Under the pieces are notes generated by a model. It was given only the letters and a program-made list of their open reading frames with translations, made no database searches and had not been told where the DNA came from. 23,503 nucleotides of DNA from a virus, in IMG/VR virus record IMGVR_UViG_3300006925_000154, positions 1-23,503 of that record; one strand, written 5' to 3'. Positions 17,601 through 23,503 of this stretch are shown here, piece by piece. Numbering within the stretch: position 1 is the first letter of the stretch; every line of letters begins with the position of its first letter. Made by a program: the position numbers and the translations under genes.

Positions 17601-18929
17601 TAATCCAAAATTATATACCTTAGCATCACCAACTTTTACTGATGTTCCAGGGACATTAGCAGTAGCATTAATATTTGGACCACTAAACAAATCAATTCTG
17701 TTTGTAAATGTAGTGATACCAGTTACATTATTTACAACGAACTTATTTCCCATTTCAAATGGGAACGCTTTACCTTTTACTTCTTGAGTTTCTCTTGGTT
17801 TGAAGAAGTCAATAGTTGTCGGGCCATCAGTGGATACCTCATATCCTTTTACATATGCCTTACCTGCACTAACTTTTAAGCAAGCAAGATCCTCATCCGG
17901 TTCATTGCCATCAAGAGTTGTCTGATCTGAAAAGTATACTCCATTATTACCTTGTCTATCATTAAGACATTCGGTAACATTTAGTAGAAACTTATTGACT
18001 GTGTAGTCACCAGACTCGTCAAAAGTTCTTGATGCAAGGTAATCTCTGATCTTAGAATATTCTGTCTCTCTTTTAATTTGTAGTACTTCGCCGTTATTGA
18101 TACGAAGAATCTCTACAAAGTCAGTATCATTAAAGTCTGTCAGATTCTTCTTATCAAGTACTAAAGTGTACTTAAGTCTATCAGCACCAGGAGCAGCAAA
18201 ATTAGAAAAACCCTTAGCATTATCATAGAGACTTTCATCTGATTTAGCAGAAACTGTAGTTTCGACTACTTTAAGTCCAACTCTATAAGAAGGTTGTGAA
18301 CTATATTGGTCTAAAACAATTGTTTGCTTATCTACTCGTACAAAATTTCCTCTAAGAAAGAAAATTCCATTATCAATAGAAGCTGAAGATCCGATAGTGC
18401 ATGCATTTAAATCAATAGTAGATCCAAAAGTACCGCCAACATTAATAGTTGTGCCACCATAAGTAAATGACTCTTCTGCAACTAAAACTTCCCCATCGTT
18501 GAAGAAATTAAAATCTCCAGTAACGGCAGAATTGATATATTTTACGAAGAAAGTGTCGAAATCATTATCAGATTGAGATGCACTAATGAAATTGATTACT
18601 TTTGCAGTAACCCCAGTAGTCTGTCCCTTAATCCTCTTACCAATAACCTTATCGGCATATACTCCGATATCAACACCAAGGTGAGTTGGATTTACTTGAA
18701 CTGCGTAGTATTGTCCATCAAATGTGACGGATCCAGGAATAACTATGGATCCTTCTTTGAAGATGTGGCTACCGAATTTTTCTACTTGATTTTGTAGAAT
18801 AGATTGTAAGGTAGTAAGCTCTCTGGCTTGTACCGGAAATCCTGGTTTGAACAAAACCCGATGATATCCCTTTTCAGGATCAAAATCATCGTAGTACGGA
18901 CTTATATTGAGGTTAGTCTGTTGTGGCAT
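11607..18929 (-). CDS. Giant DUF4815-type virion structural protein (2440 residues)
   Basis: The N-terminus (MPQQTNLNISPYYDDFDPEK, then FKPGFPVQARELTTLQSILQ and NQVEKFGSHIFKEGSIV) is the signature of the large DUF4815 proteins of marine T4-like phages. Residues about 960-1040 (QRDQYYDYSRVVRNRGAY, PRRIEAQDVLDFRPRVP) agree. Around 1583-1626 an IPNPPPPPPP stretch leads into arginine-rich repeats (RTRVINRTRVVRVRRRD). The conserved DPLAQT...ITSLDLFFATKN module and GSLFKSQNGATWTP follow. A GxGY module lies at about 1858-1955. A DTDGDGIGD loop sits at about 2367-2375. It follows gene 8 by four bases and occupies the place of T4 genes 9-11, so a large peripheral baseplate or fiber role is inferred, not proven. 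Confidence 0.85.
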   Translation of the reverse strand: MPQQTNLNISPYYDDFDPEKGYHRVLFKPGFPVQARELTTLQSILQNQVEKFGSHIFKEGSIVIPGSVTFDGQYYAVQVNPTHLGVDIGVYADKVIGKRIKGQTTGVTAKVINFISASQSDNDFDTFFVKYINSAVTGDFNFFNDGEVLVAEESFTYGGTTINVGGTFGSTIDLNACTIGSSASIDNGIFFLRGNFVRVDKQTIVLDQYSSQPSYRVGLKVVETTVSAKSDESLYDNAKGFSNFAAPGADRLKYTLVLDKKNLTDFNDTDFVEILRINNGEVLQIKRETEYSKIRDYLASRTFDESGDYTVNKFLLNVTECLNDRQGNNGVYFSDQTTLDGNEPDEDLACLKVSAGKAYVKGYEVSTDGPTTIDFFKPRETQEVKGKAFPFEMGNKFVVNNVTGITTFTNRIDLFSGPNINATANVPGTSVKVGDAKVYNFGLRDQKYENASTEFDLYLYDVQTYTTLKLSDNVSSTELIKSAFIVGKESGANAFAVSAGAGSSTIQVTQTSGSFRRGETILVNGTDELPRTIEEVTAYGINDVFSFAQSGNSFVANKKLTDRIPPRLGTGEISMVKAGATATVTAPRIDSFQRFKPGDIIRYTRKIGSVETQVENVVVTIAADLQSMTVGAMTTVSNLYDGSVATFTGQIKIGQQDNSTENASLITVIPDLNVSNVDFTGSSLFLSAQVQNESTNALGQLVLPISSVDLDDASFAAFDEERYQAQYSNGTIAVIQEDQVTVSPTQLTITGLDASQTGMTVNVTVTKANIKNKVKEFKRCQQVSVTRSSNRSSGSDPATSVNDGLNHSELYGLRVQDRDISLHEPDSTDIVAIYESLDTSAPILDKLVFVSTDDVFTSAIIGENISGTTSKAIAKVVSIDAASNEISIVYLTGDKFSVLEPLVFEESNTTAVLQAFVPGKYRDITSSYLLDKGQRDQYYDYSRVVRNRGAYVPHRQLLIIHNRYDVPSGDTGDVFTVNSYDEERYKNDIPQIGPRRIEAQDVLDFRPRVPTYNPASASESPFFYTSRDFVGKPDRILTPNESMTFDYDFYLPRIDKLVLLPDGNFDLLKGKAARQPIPPVVSGPGMEIGTILLPAYLKDVEEARVYLKDNRRYTMRDIGDLADRVENLEVVTSLNLLEKSAESLQIRDAQGLTRFKSGFFVDNFKTFDFMHPSSPAEIDRDLGELRPLREFESSALQVAAKSDLPVSQIDYSTNFLLLDDGNTQKTGNLLSLKYEEVEYIKQEFATRVNNINPFHVVAYTGELKLNPSIDNWINTRETQNTIRNTIGITVFNNQVAANFSLTRGGALGGSASVTTRETGRTVQRDDIRSENTFIAEETFDPFCRSRNIEFNAIGLKPFTNFYPFFDNQGGVDIIPKLLEVSNVSGSFQIGETIRGTIGATAFEFRLAAPNHKIGPFNAPTTTYTVNPYDPSSTLPNGYSQASTVLNIDVTSLAAQAQGAFFGFAPTGMVIRGLTSGAQASVAGVRLVSDDFGDLFGSIFLRDPNQTPTPQVRIRSGNRDFRLTSSQSNANPAPGSTLISHATTRYTATGTTRVVQTDIRITTLETTTITNLSTIDIRGTIPNPPPPPPPVIINNTRVIDRTRTVIRNRTRVINRTRVVRVRRRDPLAQTIVTGPEGAWITSLDLFFATKNAGTTPVRIEIRTVELGTPTLFVIDRAAQATIRPSDITTSADGSVATNVRFDTPFYLDPDESYAIVILSDSDEYEVYCGEMGQKALNAQSLPSAKGKIYSQQFAMGSLFKSQNGATWTPTQFEDLTFTLYRANYTSEQGLLTFFNPPVEPNNGFLPPLSFDPIIGIPKKGKLGIVTTTNAGLIGTVFTAGRKISEQTSTYRYGYIEDKGGPVTGVVGILTGGSNYGTPTNPITTYNINGNGEGLTLNTTIGAGISAVTAVTVAASGRGYKVGDVIGLTTADVGGSGSGVRIGINSINGIDTLYLTDVQAETFDTSAGNEATYSHTSGSIIATGLDITSFNATGSVYTGEYFKVSHRNHGMHSPLNKVILSDVQSDVIPTELSVNLASNETSISVASTTQFSTFEGAVVSAANTGYAFINSEIISYTTVGVSSLGGVVRGVDDSNALNHLKDDIVNKYEYNGVSLRKINTEHDVQTILRGIDEYYLKVDRGSSRSVDDNSNNIPQVSFQEEAAGGGQQVHASKNIQFDAVRPLLDASTFGPTDFISLQMRSVTGTSPDGSETSFLDQGFEDLNLNRNNILETTRLLAARTNESARLGSLPRNKSFTFTVELANSGDKFNSPTVNLEGANALFYENRLNNPVLDYRTDPRVKSRFNDPHASYYMSQPIYTKNPATSIKLIFEARRPIECEFRALYSIMKTDSSEVTPDFELFPGFRNLLDTDGDGIGDQVIDPTQNDGMSDSFVGADETQYREYTYSVDDLPSFNGLQIKIVFTGTNQAKHPVIKNLRVIAVA
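11805..11831 (-). other. Predicted calcium-binding loop in the DUF4815 protein
   Basis: Encodes DTDGDGIGD followed by QVIDP, the DxDxDGxxD spacing of thrombospondin-type-3 and dockerin calcium loops. Calcium binding is inferred from the motif alone. Confidence 0.45.
14050..14190 (-). other. Polyproline hinge plus arginine-rich repeats in the DUF4815 protein
   Basis: Encodes a run of seven prolines followed by VIINN, and then four successive units of the TRVI[DN]R type (TRVIDR, TRTVIRNR, TRVINR, TRVVRVRRR) just before DPLAQT. It is the most basic and lowest-complexity stretch in the protein and divides it into two large parts. Confidence 0.8.
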
Positions 18930-18933
18930 CTTC

Positions 18934-20508
18934 TTAGAATTCTAAAACGATTTTGATGTCTTCTTTTTGACGCTCATTTCTTGTAATAGATGGTCTATTA
19001 TCAAGATAAAGTATCTCACCAGTCCTTTTATTTATTTCCTCTGCAGCAAGACCATTAGTAAACTGCACTCCCAAATCAATAACCTTACCAGAAGGAGTAG
19101 TTGTTGAGATACCGGTAAATCCAGAATCGATGTTTACGCTGAAACCACTTGGTCCAGTAACAGCGTTTCCAGAAGAACTGAATTCTAAAACATCGGCATC
19201 TCCACCAACACCGATACTATCAGTAGAATCGTAAAGATTTGGATTCAAATACAAGTTCCTATCTTGGAAATACTTAATGACTCTTGTGCTAGTGTCATAG
19301 GAAGCTACATATCCCTTTGCAGTTCCAACTCCCGAAATATCCTGTTGAATCTTAGATCCAATAGCAAGGGTTTGTACTGTATTACCAGTAAATTTTAAGG
19401 ACTTTGTGGAGGAGTATTCTGAAGTGTTAATAACCGCAGTAGATCCGGCACCTGCGGAAATTGGATTTTTAATAACACCAATTTGAGCAAATGTAGTGTC
19501 AGAAATAAAGTCGTATGAAGAGTTATCAAATCTAGAATAAATTAGAACTTTATCAGTTCCTAACTCTTTGTATAAATCAAATCCATGCCCTCTTGATGGA
19601 GGAATGATTGGGGTAAGTCTTGCAAACTTAGTTGCAGAACTATTGATCGAAGAAAGATTAACTCTTCCAAAACTGTAACCCTGTCCTCCTGCAGTTACAA
19701 CTGCAGAAATAATTTGACCATTAGTGTTTGTTTGAACCCTAACCTTACCACCAGTACCATCACCTAAAACATCTAATTCTACTGGAGATGATAAGAACGA
19801 ATATCCTTCACCTTGCTCATCGATAGAAACAACCTTAATTTGATTGTTGTTAATCGAAGAATCGCCGTTGTCTCTAACAACTTTAATTTCATTCTCAGAG
19901 CTAGTAGTCCATTGGTTAGGAACTGCTACATATTCGGTTGAGTCGAATTTGACAATATCTGCAGGAGGAACAGTAAATAGATACTTCCATAGATATCCGT
20001 CACCACTCGTTCCAGCTGCGGATGGTTCTAGGTCAGTAAATGTTGGTTCATCTAGAGAAGCATTTGCTGAAGATGTAATCCCAGCAGAACCATTGTTAAT
20101 ACAAATATAGACTCTAAAGTCTTTATTCATAATGTAATAGTTTGCAGAATAAAGTCTGCTGGAGTTTGATACTAATGATCGGTTATTAGTATCATAATCA
20201 TGTCGATACATATCATATGATGTACCTTTTGTCCACTGAATTTTGCGAATAAGTCTTCTTACATCGGCAGGTAATACCTTCCGACCAAAAAGCATCGTAT
20301 CGTAGACATGATTAATATAGCTAATATTATCAATAGGTGACGGTGGTTGTACCGTTGTACTATTCCAGGTACTAGTTCTCCCATAACCCGTGATAGTTGG
20401 GTTTGCGAGACTCAAAAAAGTAAAGTACGAGTTAGTACCGTCAATTACAGAGTCTACAAAGTTATTTGCATTAATGACCCTAAACTGGTCGGTGATAATG
20501 GCTGCCAT
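18934..20508 (-). CDS. 8: Baseplate wedge protein gp8, enlarged
   Basis: gp8 is a baseplate wedge subunit that joins gp7 and gp10 in T4. This 524-residue protein keeps gp8 landmarks at both ends. Near the N-terminus there is TDQFRVINANNF, and a FGRKVLPADVRRLIRKIQW region at about 74-92 parallels the T4 'VKVLPSMLDAVIPRRDW' segment. At 168-200, SGDGYLWKYLFTVPP...TEYVAVP parallels 'PGDGYVWEYLFEIPP...NEYIVVP'. The C-terminus GEILYLDNRPSITRNERQKE parallels 'GEMIYMENRPPI'. T4 gp8 is 334 residues; the extra length lies at about 215-490 and includes a GxGY double repeat (about 230-283). A late promoter octamer precedes the gene, but no good Shine-Dalgarno is visible before the ATG. Confidence 0.85.
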   Translation of the reverse strand: MAAIITDQFRVINANNFVDSVIDGTNSYFTFLSLANPTITGYGRTSTWNSTTVQPPSPIDNISYINHVYDTMLFGRKVLPADVRRLIRKIQWTKGTSYDMYRHDYDTNNRSLVSNSSRLYSANYYIMNKDFRVYICINNGSAGITSSANASLDEPTFTDLEPSAAGTSGDGYLWKYLFTVPPADIVKFDSTEYVAVPNQWTTSSENEIKVVRDNGDSSINNNQIKVVSIDEQGEGYSFLSSPVELDVLGDGTGGKVRVQTNTNGQIISAVVTAGGQGYSFGRVNLSSINSSATKFARLTPIIPPSRGHGFDLYKELGTDKVLIYSRFDNSSYDFISDTTFAQIGVIKNPISAGAGSTAVINTSEYSSTKSLKFTGNTVQTLAIGSKIQQDISGVGTAKGYVASYDTSTRVIKYFQDRNLYLNPNLYDSTDSIGVGGDADVLEFSSSGNAVTGPSGFSVNIDSGFTGISTTTPSGKVIDLGVQFTNGLAAEEINKRTGEILYLDNRPSITRNERQKEDIKIVLEF

Positions 20509-20541
20509 TATTATGAACGGGCGGAAGGTCTAACTTTTTTG

Positions 20542-20549
20542 TATTTATA
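20542..20549 (-). promoter_or_regulatory. T4-type late promoter octamer upstream of gene 8
   Basis: The minus strand reads TATAAATA, an exact match to the T4 late promoter that needs phage sigma gp55 and the sliding clamp. It lies 34 bases before the gene 8 ATG and overlaps the TAA stop of the upstream gene. This is the only exact TATAAATA I find on the coding strand, and it falls in one of the few intergenic gaps. Confidence 0.7.
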
Positions 20550-23503
20550 AGATCTTAGGCAATCCTCCAGTTCCTCTCAATCCAGCTCCACGCCTTTGTA
20601 CAATAGGATAGTTGGTTAGCTGTGGGTCAAAAGTAAGACCCTTGATGTCAGCATAAACTGCATTCGTAGCGTCTCTAGTGACATTACTAAACTTACCCCA
20701 TGTGAATTCGCAGTAAGGTCCAGCAGTAGAACCAACACCTACAAAATCACTAGTATCTGTATAAGAAGCAATGTTACAAGTAAGAACACCCACGCGACCA
20801 CCGTTTCTTGTAGATACCGCATGCACATAATAAATGTTATCACCATTGAATGTACTGATACCGACAATATCAGTATCATGAGTGTCAATAGATGTAACAG
20901 CAGCACCTGCTGTGTTAATTCCAGATCCGTACAACTTAATTGGTTGTCCAACTAGTAAACCAGCAGTACTATTGCCATCATTTACATAGTCCTGAGCATC
21001 AAATTGAATTTGAAGAGCCAAGTCAGTACCAATACCAGGACAAGTTCCGATTCCAGTCACAACACCAACAAATCCCTGAACATTTGCAACTAGTGGTTCG
21101 ATACCAGTAATATTTTCATAATTGCTACCATAAACGGCTGTTGTTCCAAATCCGACTGGTGCAATATATGCAAGACTAAACGATCCTGTTAGTAGATCAT
21201 CGGTATCTCTAAACAAAGCCGTAGTATCGGTGAATATAAAGGAATCAGTTGTGCTAACAACACCAATTACACTTGCAATTGGATTAATCTGTGCCTCAAG
21301 AGAATCTCTTGCTTTAGATACCAAAGATCCATCAATCAGAATGTCTTTTTTCTGCTTAATCCAATCCATTGGTTTGTAGTTATCATTACTAATACCTACA
21401 CCTCTATAGAATGCTGTTTCTACTGTAGCGGCACTATCAACTCTCTTAACAATTCTATTGGCACTCTGAGCAAGATTTTCGGTGCTTTGATCAACTTGAT
21501 TCAATTCAATTTGACTACTCTTTTGAAGTCTCAAGTTGTCACCAACCTTAATAACTTCATTTACATCGAATAAGAAACTATCTTGTCCAATTGTTCCTCT
21601 GTAGAAGAAAATAACAACATTATCTTCGGTAGTAGGAGCACTATTAAATTCAATAACAGAACCGCCGTCAAATGTATAGTTGATACCTGGTTCTTGAATA
21701 ACACCGTTAATAAAGATCAAAAGAACTGCAGCAAGATCAATTTCTTTAGAATCTTGATCTCCTCTATCAATTTCAAAACTGACTAGTGATGACTGATAGT
21801 AAAGAAGGAATCTCTTTTGATTTCCATCTTGGAATGGTTGTATATTATCAAGATAATCGATATTACCAAACTGCCAAGAAGATACTTGATCAGTGAATAC
21901 ATCGACAACTTCAATTTCAAACTGTCTAAAGTCATCACCTGCGAAAGGATCTGTAGAAAGTCCAGTTACTGTAAAGGTATCTCCCCTCTTAAATCCATAT
22001 CCTTTTTTGGAGAACTGGAAATTAGATATTTGGTAATATGTAGATCCAATACCAGTAGCTGTAGATACCCCTGCAATGTCAATAGATACGGAACAACCAA
22101 CACCAGTTATAGTTGTATTTCCAAGACCAATTCTAGTAACACCAACAATTGGGAGGTTTTCTCCGTTAGGTTCTGGAGGAAGGATAAGTCCGTTATCTTC
22201 AGTATAATTTGTGCCAGGTCCAACGACATTGAATACGAGAGATCCACCAGCACCTACAACAGCAGTAATAGTTGCTCCAGTTCCTGTAGGAGAAGTTATG
22301 GCAATACCAATTGTACCCAGATTGGTATTATATCCACTACCAAAAGTCAATGGATGGAATTCTGCAGCAGTACCACCACTTACATAAGCATGTGGGATAG
22401 TAGATGCACCAACTTGTACCTTGAAGGTTGTTGCGGAAATAATACCAACAACATAGAAAGGATCATTATGATCTGGGAAAATATTAGTCGTAACGCCAGC
22501 ATGAGCTGCACCACAAGTGAACGCAAGACCAGACAACTTGACCTGATTCTGGAGTACCAGACCATGAGCAGTTGCTGTAGTAACTGTCATGATACCAGTC
22601 TTACTAGTATAAGATGCAGTGCTGATGTTAACTGCTGTTCCTGATGTAGAAACTCCAGTAACATTAGTAATTGTTCCGCCAGTACCAACCTCAAGACGAA
22701 CAGCTGCTCCATTGAATGGTGCATATCCCATTCCGGGAGTAGATGCTACAGAAACAATGATGCCACCTCTTGGGAGTTGGTTTTGATTAATATCATCTTC
22801 ATCAATAATTAAATCTGTGAATCCAACGGATGTAATACCACTAAACTGAACACTAGCAGCGGTAGAAACAGGATCTTCAAGAATTTTAAAGTTAGAAACA
22901 CCTTCGTTATTTTTACCAAATGGTGCTTGGAAAATACCGTTAATAAACAGAACACCGTTACCACCTGTAGAACCAATACCTGTTACAGCTGCACCGGTTG
23001 CGGATAAGTTGAAGGTATTTTGAAGACCATCAAATTGGTCTGAGAAATCATCAAACAATTCGTTAGTTTCATAATCATCTCTCAGATATGTTCTACCACC
23101 AAAGGATGCTCTAGGATAAGGAAGGTTGGCAGGGTTGATAATTCCTAAGTCACCACCAAGAGGAGCTTCTGTAAAGTGAATTTGACTATTAAGGATTTGG
23201 AAAGAACCTCTATGAATTCTTGCTACACTGCCTGCAGCATGATCAGTTTTAGCTGATCCAACTGCTCCTCTTTCAATTTCAACAATACTCCAAGTACCAA
23301 TACCGGTAATGGGACCTTGAGGTTGAGTAGCAAATCCAACAGTTCTTACAATTGAATATTCATCTTCAATTTTTAGTAAATCTCCAGAAGTAACGGTACT
23401 CAATCCACTAAGAGCAAACGATGTGACAATACCATTTACTGCAACATCAAGATCATAAATGATTGAAGTGAAAGAAATTGGTTTTTGAACGATACCGTTA
23501 AGA
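20545..23503 (-). CDS. Large virion structural protein in the gene-7 position (5' end outside window)
   Basis: The frame is open across the right edge, so about 985 C-terminal residues are seen and the true start is not. It carries three NGxxQxP motifs (NGIVQKP at the edge, NGIFQAP, NGVIQEPGINYTF), a repeat typical of cyanophage structural proteins. A GxGY region lies at about 22350-21970 (FGSGYNTNLGTIGIAITS, GSLVFNVVGPGTNYTE, FSKKGYGFKRGDTFTVTG). A more helical segment follows (IKVGDNLRLQKSSQIELNQV, PMDWIKQKKDILIDG). The C-terminus YPIVQRRGAGLRGTGGLP is conserved in such phages as far as I recall. Location immediately before gene 8 equals T4 gene 7, a wedge protein of 1032 residues, but I see no convincing gp7 motif. 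A baseplate role is inferred. Confidence 0.8.
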   Translation of the reverse strand, partial: LNGIVQKPISFTSIIYDLDVAVNGIVTSFALSGLSTVTSGDLLKIEDEYSIVRTVGFATQPQGPITGIGTWSIVEIERGAVGSAKTDHAAGSVARIHRGSFQILNSQIHFTEAPLGGDLGIINPANLPYPRASFGGRTYLRDDYETNELFDDFSDQFDGLQNTFNLSATGAAVTGIGSTGGNGVLFINGIFQAPFGKNNEGVSNFKILEDPVSTAASVQFSGITSVGFTDLIIDEDDINQNQLPRGGIIVSVASTPGMGYAPFNGAAVRLEVGTGGTITNVTGVSTSGTAVNISTASYTSKTGIMTVTTATAHGLVLQNQVKLSGLAFTCGAAHAGVTTNIFPDHNDPFYVVGIISATTFKVQVGASTIPHAYVSGGTAAEFHPLTFGSGYNTNLGTIGIAITSPTGTGATITAVVGAGGSLVFNVVGPGTNYTEDNGLILPPEPNGENLPIVGVTRIGLGNTTITGVGCSVSIDIAGVSTATGIGSTYYQISNFQFSKKGYGFKRGDTFTVTGLSTDPFAGDDFRQFEIEVVDVFTDQVSSWQFGNIDYLDNIQPFQDGNQKRFLLYYQSSLVSFEIDRGDQDSKEIDLAAVLLIFINGVIQEPGINYTFDGGSVIEFNSAPTTEDNVVIFFYRGTIGQDSFLFDVNEVIKVGDNLRLQKSSQIELNQVDQSTENLAQSANRIVKRVDSAATVETAFYRGVGISNDNYKPMDWIKQKKDILIDGSLVSKARDSLEAQINPIASVIGVVSTTDSFIFTDTTALFRDTDDLLTGSFSLAYIAPVGFGTTAVYGSNYENITGIEPLVANVQGFVGVVTGIGTCPGIGTDLALQIQFDAQDYVNDGNSTAGLLVGQPIKLYGSGINTAGAAVTSIDTHDTDIVGISTFNGDNIYYVHAVSTRNGGRVGVLTCNIASYTDTSDFVGVGSTAGPYCEFTWGKFSNVTRDATNAVYADIKGLTFDPQLTNYPIVQRRGAGLRGTGGLPKIL

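Noticed and set aside
20533-20541. T-run near 20535 as a terminator
   Set aside because: It reads as A's on the transcribed minus strand, and no stable GC-rich hairpin precedes it in either direction.
21817-22644. 275-codon plus-strand open frame
   Set aside because: It has Ser/Asn/Cys-rich low-complexity composition with no recognisable motif and lies entirely opposite a convincing structural gene.
23401-23403. TTG as the start of the rightmost gene
   Set aside because: The frame stays open upstream to the window end and encodes a matching NGIVQKP motif there, so this is an internal leucine, not a start.

Overview
The window looks like part of the structural (late) gene block of a T4-like contractile-tailed phage. 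It is most likely a marine cyanophage of the Kyanoviridae type. Recognisable homologues of T4 genes 8, 13, 14, 15 and 16 occur in the T4 order, together with hallmarks of marine cyanomyoviruses: a giant DUF4815-type protein, a giant modular fiber with a LamG-like domain, and a small membrane protein just after gene 16. No photosynthesis, metabolism, tRNA or integration gene is present, so a cyanobacterial host is inferred from these family resemblances only.

Every supported gene is on the minus strand, so transcription runs from high to low coordinates. In transcription order these are: the 3' part of a large virion protein in the gene-7 position (20545-23503, open at the right edge); baseplate wedge gene 8 (18934-20508); a 2440-residue DUF4815 protein (11607-18929); two coiled-coil microproteins of 67 and 53 residues (11407-11610 and 11249-11410); two small fiber-associated proteins of 112 and 70 residues (10887-11225 and 10675-10887); a 2260-residue fiber or adhesin (3893-10675); the head-to-tail joining genes 13, 14 and 15 (3072-3893, 1642-3072, 842-1642); small terminase gene 16 (438-842); a 67-residue conserved protein (238-441); and the start of a membrane protein that runs off the left edge (1-213).

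Coding is almost gapless. Junctions are mostly TAATG, TGATG or ATGA overlaps, which implies translational coupling. The only clear promoter is a TATAAATA late-promoter octamer at 20542-20549, overlapping the stop codon of the gene before gene 8. There is no non-coding stretch over 40 bases.

Together the genes would build the outer baseplate (gene 8 and its giant neighbours) and the host-recognition apparatus, then close the head, terminate the tail and start DNA packaging. The most notable signals are: a 23-base near-repeat that brackets the giant fiber gene and encodes a C-terminal IDGGxF, a strong Shine-Dalgarno and the next start codon all at once; a GxGY-type beta module inserted into at least five different virion proteins, including genes 8 and 14; the replacement of the T4 9-10-11-12-wac segment by two giant proteins and four tiny ones; and a proline/arginine-rich hinge inside the DUF4815 protein.
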